The notes beneath the pieces were generated by a model that was given only the letters and a program-made list of their open reading frames with translations, searched no databases and had not been told where the DNA came from. This document shows, one piece after another, positions 57,201-64,000 of a stretch of 64,000 bases of DNA; the first letter of the stretch is position 1; each line of letters starts with the position of its first letter. The DNA lies in assembly GCA_902806575.1 (NCBI GenBank), contig CADCXD010000005.1:2480001-2544000 (forward strand), written 5' to 3'. This DNA comes from Jackrogersella multiformis. Taxonomy: Eukaryota > Ascomycota > Sordariomycetes > Xylariales > Hypoxylaceae. The position numbers were made by a program, and so were the translations under genes.

Positions 57201-58755
57201 TGCTTAAGCCTAGGTCAGGTCCGTTGCACTGGGGGGGGGCTAGCACGGCCGACCTATCAGAGAGGCTGAACAAGGGGGTTTCTTGCGACGCGGAGCCACC
57301 TCTTGCTCTTCCATGGTGTCGGGTCCGATCATGTCAATGGCTGCCGTGACCGTCTGACAAGACATCCAAGGAAGATCGCAGCTAAATGATCTTCGCCGGC
57401 TACATGTCAGAGACACTGGATGCCCAGCTGAATCGGAAATCCTCCGGAATTGACTTGCATCATTGCGGCTTTTGCGACCGGCCAATCAATATTAGCTTCT
57501 GACCGCAAATGGTAATTTTAAGGCATTTCTTAAGCCTGGAGGCTTTTCCACGTTGCTTCTTGTCATCATCTTGGTCCTAGTCAACCCATGTTTTTCTGAG
57601 GAGCAATGCGTAAGGCGTACGGAGGGGTAAAAAGAGGCTCAGAGGATCGCTGTGTGGGTAGGGGGGTATATTATAATGCCGTTGATGATATATGGAGAAA
57701 ATGATTGGTCTGCACAGAGCAGCAATCCGGTAGACCTAGAAGGAGAAGAGGTAGCAAAATCAGAGAAGGGTGAAAAGGGCAAATAAAGAAAGAAAGTATA
57801 AATAACCTTGGAAGGATTGCGACGGAGGAGAAATATAAAAGCAACCTTTAAACCTTAAAGGTCAGCCTAGGTATTAGAAGAAGTTACAGACTGCGTATTT
57901 TGGATTATGTAAGGAATTTTTTGACTACTTACCTAGGTAGGTACTTAAATCATTGGTGGGGGGTTTTAGTTTACTTCTTAATACCTAACGAAGGAAGCAG
58001 CTGAAGCATTAAAAATCAAGCTTTTAATGTAACTGAATATCCAAGTGCAATGCTGCCAAACCTAATACTAAGTTTAAGACATATACCATGTAGGTACTAA
58101 TGTATGTACATTGAGTAATTTAGTAATCTGTACATTATCAACGAAAACCAAGTGAATACCTAAGCTCGCGAGAGCAATGATACCTTTCTACTCTATATCT
58201 TTCTTTTAACCGTTTCTTCATGCCCGCCGGTTTCCAAGGGTATCCGCAAACATCATCGTACAACCATACCCCTCTGCTCTAGTAAATCCATGCCCCTATT
58301 TTTCTTTTGCCTGCCTTGCCATCCGTAAGTTACCCCCGTTACCAAGGTCACCATTCATGTCGCAGTATTTGCCCCTTCCTTTCAGCCCGTCCTGGACCCT
58401 AGAGCCCTCACTCAGCTTGCCACATTAAATCCATTAAATCTCGGGCGCAACAAAACATACGATCCACGACCAACCGAGGCAGACTTTCTATCTCATCCGT
58501 TTAATCAAACATAGTAACTTGATGACACATCGTGATCCGTCGAACTCCCTAACCTCTGGTCGCCATCCGTACTGGTGCGAGAGATGGACTGACAGGGGCT
58601 TCCGCGCCATGCGCGGGATCGATGGGTATCACAACCTGATATGCAAACATTCGTCACGACCAAATTGAACACCCCGTATGTCTCAAATCACAAACCGATC
58701 GACGCCCCCCGGAGATGTCCTGCCACATCTTCCTCTGGTGGAAGGCTCACAACCC
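54270..58755. other. 4.5-kb gene-poor region
   Basis: No gene is supported between the tRNA-like gene and the next CDS. An open frame at 55156-55509 (117 codons, minus) has no recognisable domain. A small inverted pair CGGAG..CTCCG lies at about 55894-55910. TACCTAGG-type motifs occur at about 54559-54572 and 57930-57945. The DNA around 55590-56100 is more GC-rich than its surroundings and could be a worn gene remnant, which I cannot identify. Confidence 0.45.
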
Positions 58756-60042
58756 CTATCGAGAGGTATGATGCCCGTGGTGAGTCGCCCCCGCGGGATT
58801 CGCGGCAGAGGAATTACTAGGTTCGACCTCTTCTTCAGTCTCGTAGAGATCGAGGCACTCCTCGATAACTATTTTCAACAAGTTAGTAAGTTGTAAATAC
58901 GTAGTGCAGAGAGATCGCGGGCTGCTACCGCTCGAAACATACTGGCAACAATATTCTCCTCCCAGACGCCATACTCGTAGTCTACTAGGCCGTGTCGATC
59001 AATGCCATCGCAAAGTCTCACTATCTCTTTTCCCATTTTCCTCAACCCGTCTTCGCTGATTAACGTTTGACCTCGTTGCAGCTGTAGGTTAGATTCCATC
59101 ATATCCTTTTGCTTCTGGAATAATGAGAGCCATGCATGATTGAAGTCTTGCCACATCTTGATTCGATCCCTATATAGACCTTCATCGTCCGCTGCGAGGC
59201 CTTGAACAGTTAAACGTCACGACTTTCCTAGTGTTATTGGGGAGAGACTCACCTAGTTCCACAACTTTCGAGAGCAGCCACTCGGAAATGTTCAAAAGCG
59301 ACTCGCTTGCAGCTTGCAGCACCCCGCTCCGAATGTTGGTGAAGACCTCCCTCAAAGCGGCCTGGTAGTGCTCATAAGCTTCGGTCATCTCTGTGGTTTG
59401 TGAATAGTCTGGTTCCTCCATGGCCTGCTCTGGCGTGCTCGTTTGTGCCATGCCGCTCATCGGTGCCATTCCACTCGAATAATTCTGGAGCATTGTACGC
59501 TGGCCAGCTGGACTCTGTTGATATACTGCTGATGTACTCGAAGATGTCGCTTGTGGCTGCAGACTAGATGCTGCTGCAGCATTGGTCGGTTCGCTCGGGA
59601 AATAGGGGGTGGCTACATCCGTTTGTATCATCTGCAGAGCTGCAGGCTGCCGCGACGGGAACTGCTGGGTCGTATCGTACACGGCACTTTGTGCACTCGC
59701 TTGCGGCACGTTGTACATCATAGGCGTGTTATATGTGCTGAAGCTCTGCGCCTGTCGAGTATCCTGTCCATACTCAGGCTGGTATGGCATTGTATTCGGC
59801 TGCATGGCGGTGGAGAACGCTGCTGCCGGCTCTTGATAATACCCACTGTAGGTAGCCGTACCCCCTATGCCTCGAGCTGCCGTAGGCGACGTGTTAAGAG
59901 GCGCGGGCCGATACCTGTCAGACCCGCTTGCGCCGTATGACCTTCCCTGCGCATTAGGATCGTGAACCGGGTATCTAGCATTATTAGAAGGCGCATTGAT
60001 GGGCGGTTCGTTCGGCCTCCTCCGCCGCCCGTGGTCATCCAT
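58756..60042 (-). CDS. Conserved-looking fungal protein with disordered N-terminus, function unknown
   Basis: I do not recognise a named family. The CDS on the minus strand is 60042-59253, 59200-58943 and 58868-58756, giving 386 aa. The start is the ATG at 60042 (MDDHGRRRRPNE); the frame extends ten codons upstream but without an earlier ATG. Residues 1-210 are rich in Pro, Gln, Ser, Ala and Tyr and look disordered. From about 215 a helical region begins (YEHYQAALREVFTNIRSG, LLNISEWLLSKVVELG). It continues after intron 1 with LAADDEGLYRDRIKMWQDFNHAWLSLFQKQKDM. After intron 2 (donor GTATGT, branch site ACTAAC) it reads IIEECLDLYETEEE and ends HTSR. The splice model keeps the helical pattern and phase. 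A regulatory role is only a guess. Confidence 0.7.
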
Positions 60043-63000
60043 GCCACGGGGAACGCTTCGCGAGACGCTCAAAAGGGCGAGTCTAACCGATGCGCCTCCG
60101 GCAACGGAGAGAAGTTAAGAGAGTGCCACCTTGCGTCGTTTTAGGCCGTGCCACAACCGGCCCGTTAACGTCGTCCGAGAATCCGGAAACCTCTCCGCGG
60201 GAAGGCGGCGCGTAGTATGAGCGTCGAAATAAATACTATAAGTAGCAGTCGGCGGTCGACAACAATTCTTTCCGCTGGCAGTAAAATACGCGAGGTCGGA
60301 TGAAATTTTGGTCGGGATTTGCCAAGCAAGGGGGACCTCCAACCACAATAGAGAAAGGATGTCCTAGATTAAGAAGCTTTCTCTTGCTTTCGGACGAAAA
60401 CCCTATTGGGAGCAACTAGTTAAATGGAGATGTATGTGATTCAGGCATGAACCCACGCGTTTCCCCGGAGACGCGTCTCGAAACGGTGCGTTTAACGGTG
60501 GTAAATTCGACAAGACGAAAGCCAGAGATTGACAGGGAAGGCCAACTATGAACGAGATGTTAAGTTTGATTCGAAAAAAAAAAAAAAAACTTTCTGATGC
60601 AAACACCGGCCAGCTATATGTCAGGTGTTCATAACCCCAGACCCTTACTGTATGGAGAGTAGGGATGACGATGCCTCCGAAGTCCCAGATTTTTGACTTT
60701 GCTCTTAGATGCCTACTACGTAGGAATTTGGAAAGGGTTTGTCCACAAAAATCCCGAGTAGGTTAGAGAATATAAGTGACTTGTCAACGGGCGTCACTAC
60801 ACCTACTGGGAGGATCCCAGTACTTTTTGCAGCTAACTGCTAAACCAACAAGTAGTGACCTTGTCGAAGTCAATTGAGTAGCAAGCCGTGCTAGGGCCAA
60901 GTCTAGAAGTCTAGAAGCCTCCAGTTCTCCAACGATTTTTTTTTGCTTTTTTGGGAGGGGAGGCCAGCTTCGTCGGGACGTAACTGAGCTTCCTGGTTAG
61001 CTTGATCAGTACCGAGCCGACCACCTAGGTATACAGGCTTTCGTATGGTCCAATGGTTCAAGTGAAGGAAAATAGGGTTAGACGTGATCTGGTTGATCCA
61101 CGAGAAAAATAAACCAGAATGAAATAATTCGGTGGCATCAAAGAAGTGGTGTTATATATAAGCCGTACGGGATGTTAGAAGTGCAATAAAGGTGGCTCAA
61201 GTAGGTATGCAATGATAAGAAGGGCTCTCTCTTTTATATGTCGGGTAAGGTGTTGTCTGCGGGTGTAAGTGAATAGAGTTGTTGACATCGGAGGATTTTA
61301 AGACGTCCGGGGAATTTTCCTCTTCTTATTCTCTAGTGGACAACAAGATTTCAGAACGGTGAGGAGTTAGTTAATGGACCGGTAGGTACTTGCCTCATGA
61401 TATATTATTAGGTGAAGGTCGAGAGGTAAGGTCAGAGGAACCAGTGGTAGGTGGGAGTGGAGACCCAATTAGACTCTAGAGACTCTAGAGTAGATAGAAT
61501 GGAGGTTGCGATCCCTTTTTCGCATGTACTCCATTAGAGCTGTGGGTATGTAATACACGAGATCAGGCGACAGTACCTTCCAATGAAAATGGAATAGAGC
61601 ATAACTTTAACCAAAAAAACCCTCCAAAAACATATTAACGACAACAACGCCTTAACTTGCGCCGTGCGGAAAGTAGCTGGGGCCTGCTGGCCTCCTAGGC
61701 CTCCTAGGCAGGGCTTGTCTGGCTGCGACAGGGTGAACAAGATCTGCGCAGTGCGCACAGATAATCGAGAGCGGGTCCGAATGATTTCCCCCCCTTTACC
61801 GATACCCCAAGGGTGTGCCTCTACGGGAGGAACATGACGAAGTGATCTATCTAGACTCTAAAGGCTCCAGGGCTACTTTCTAGATGTATACCTACCTACC
61901 TACCTAGGTAGATAGATGCCTTGGTGATAGGGTGACGAGAGTGCAGAGCCCCGGGGAATAGACCGATCATTGGGTGGTACGGAATAAGTATATTGGTCAG
62001 GGGCATATAAGACAAACCTTTCCAGCCTCAAAGAGAAAGGAAAAATAATTAGAGATATTTGACTCGAAGGGTGTTACGGGTCACAACGCATGTTCCTCCT
62101 GGCGCGGATCGGCCTACCCAAAAACGACTACCAGATCCTTGGTCAGCTGGATACCTACTAATGCTGCTGCGGCTCACTCATATGAAGCTATAACTGGGCA
62201 CTATTAGCCGTATGCAATATTTTCTAATGAATATTAGCTCTTATTGCAAAACCGCCTATGAGACAACTTCGAACGAGCTCGCTCACATTGAAAAGAAAGG
62301 GGACAGGAGGAGGGGAAAAAAGACAAGTCCTTGGTAGCCTATCGTCTAATGATACCGGGACTGACATGGTACCTTAGGTACCTAGGTAGGTATGGGTAGT
62401 ACACGGTATTTTGCTTTTCTTATTTGTGTGCAGAGTTTTCTGTCGTGTGGCTGATACTGATTGAGAAATCTGTTTTATTATGCATCGATCGGTCAAATTT
62501 AGAACCTGAAGCAATGCCATGATGTGTAAAGCCTACTATCTAGATATGTTGAAGATTCGTAAATAAGCAATAGTCATTCTGTTGCGCAGATATTAATATA
62601 CCTACATGTAGGTACCTAGGTATATTTCACGTTCTCGAATTTCGTAGGAGTACCTGTGCATGTTTATGGATAACGAGCAGGGATGGGAGTTTAAACTTAA
62701 AGTTCCAAATTCATATAAAAAGTCTAAGATAATTTAAGGTACATATGGACTAAGTCGATTAGGTAAGGTAGGAATAGGTAGATACCTTGGAAGTATGAGA
62801 CTATACCTATACAATATAAGTATTATAATATCATGGCGGACCTATAAAATAGGTATGTATACCCGGAGTTATCTGATGTGTGCCTACCTCGGTGCCTACC
62901 TAGGTACATATGGTGTATCGAGATAACTATGGCAACTGGCCCCCAAATAAAGGGAGGTGGTTTGGTATTCAAGCCTAGGAAGGCGCTATTTGTAAAATCC

Positions 63001-64000
63001 GGGGTTTGCTGTTTCCTCGTACATACATAGGTACGGTCCAGACGTTTCGAAGTTCCAAGGTTGCTCTTACTTACTTCTAAAATCCTACTAACAAGGTCTT
63101 AATACCCATTACATGCATGCACCTACCTCGCCTGCTGACTTACACATCTTGATACACACCATTGGCATTTGACTGCATCATTTAATAAACATTTTCATGC
63201 TACGTACCTCCTGATCCATTTAATGTTCTTATCTCTCAAATTGTTAACGAGTATAACTTGTTAATATCAATTCTGGAAGAGCATAAAGGTTAAAAAGGCT
63301 TGCACGCCTCTGGTCTATACTTTTCTCAGCCAACCATTTCATAAACATCGCTCGCCCTACTCAGACTTTGTGGTACTCTCATCGCATTGCTGTGTTCTGC
63401 GTGTCTGGTTAGCAAACAACAATTTGTTACTAGGCGAGTCAATTGCCGTCAGCCCCCTTGAGCTCATGACGATTCGATCTGGGGAAAAGAACCCGGTTAA
63501 GTGTTAGTCGGATCATACACCGACACAGGCCAAGGAAGCAGACGAAGATTTCCCCCCCTGCTAAGTTGTGTGAATCATTGATGCTGATGCTCATTGGTCG
63601 ATAGGTATAGAATACCTAGGTAAGTATGTAAGACTACCGAGGAATACTCAATTAGCTCACTCAGTTCTTCATGGCAGAATTGGGTGACTAGCGCCGACGT
63701 TGACCCATCCAGCAGCCTACTTGTCTAGGTAGAACACCATAGCAAATTGACCAGGCCGATTGATGCCTAATCATTTACTGCACTGGCTTGTGATACTCCT
63801 CGTGGCATGATCTGAGCACCTGGCAGCTTATCGATAATTACGAGCAGGGTCTCTAACTGAATCCCATTATCCCATTATCCCATTATCTGCGAGGTACATC
63901 CTCCTGGAGTATTTACATCCTCACCGACCGAGGACCGAGTACAGCAGTTCTGTGTACCTTATTAGGCCGTAAGAAGCCCCTCTAATAAGAACTGGTGGAT
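60043..64000. other. Terminal 4-kb region without a supported gene
   Basis: Contains the promoter of the unknown minus-strand gene. It also holds a homopolymer of about 17 A at 60572-60588 and TACCTAGG-type clusters at about 61889-61912, 62366-62393, 62598-62624 and 62879-62912. An 8-bp CCCATTAT repeat of three copies lies at 63863-63886. Open frames are short and unrecognised. Confidence 0.5.
63863..63886. repeat. CCCATTAT tandem repeat, three copies
   Basis: Three perfect copies of an 8-bp unit in gene-free DNA. Confidence 0.85.

Noticed and set aside
52517..64000. Possible transposon or RIP-mutated element in the gene-poor right end
   Set aside because: I found no terminal repeats, no target-site duplications, no degraded polymerase or transposase frames, and no extreme AT-rich blocks that would point to one.

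Overview
The window is chromosomal DNA of a filamentous ascomycete, most likely a Sordariomycete (that class is an inference). The reasons: genes are broken by short introns of about 50-180 bp with GT..AG ends and CTAAC/CTGAC-type branch sites, codons favour C or G at the third position, intergenic spaces run to several kb, and the gene content (AA11 polysaccharide monooxygenase, AIG2-type cyclotransferase, GAL83-type SNF1 beta subunit) is typical of that group. I see no transposon, rRNA, CRISPR or bacterial-style operon.

Layout. 0-5 kb: ribosomal protein S1 (+), a Rab18-like GTPase (+) and a mitochondrial alpha/beta hydrolase (-). 7.5-19.3 kb: TRA1 (-), with a single exon of 11.4 kb. 20.4-21.3 kb: an AIG2-type gamma-glutamylcyclotransferase (+). 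21.3-25.9 kb is gene-poor and holds a long heptanucleotide array. 25.9-29 kb: a secreted AA11 LPMO (+) and an NAD(P)H oxidoreductase (+). 29.7-33.2 kb: two splicing factors in tandem, ESS2 and SAD1 (+). 33.7-38.2 kb: a CFA-synthase-like methyltransferase (+) and the BUR1 kinase (+). 39.9-45.6 kb: a small membrane protein (-), the SNF1 beta subunit (+) and KAE1 (-). 48.1-52.5 kb: EPL1 (-) and calcineurin B (+), divergent. 52.5-58.7 kb is gene-poor apart from an odd tRNA-like gene (-). 58.8-60 kb: an unrecognised fungal protein (-). 60-64 kb has no gene I can support.

Most genes are core housekeeping. TRA1 and EPL1 belong to the same NuA4 acetyltransferase (TRA1 also to SAGA). ESS2, SAD1 and BUR1 act in transcription or splicing. 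SNF1 beta and calcineurin B are both predicted N-myristoylated signalling subunits. They are not a biosynthetic cluster.

The unusual material is structural. Three genes need microexons of 8, 12 and 15 nt to restore conserved motifs. Short tandem repeats with a 7-bp unit recur at several loci. Palindromic TACCTAGGTA-type motifs are scattered through the intergenic DNA. The tRNA-like gene has intact arms and a Pol III terminator but a 6-nt anticodon loop without U33. I did not find a convincing new multi-gene system. All splice sites were assigned by eye from frame, splice consensus and known family motifs.
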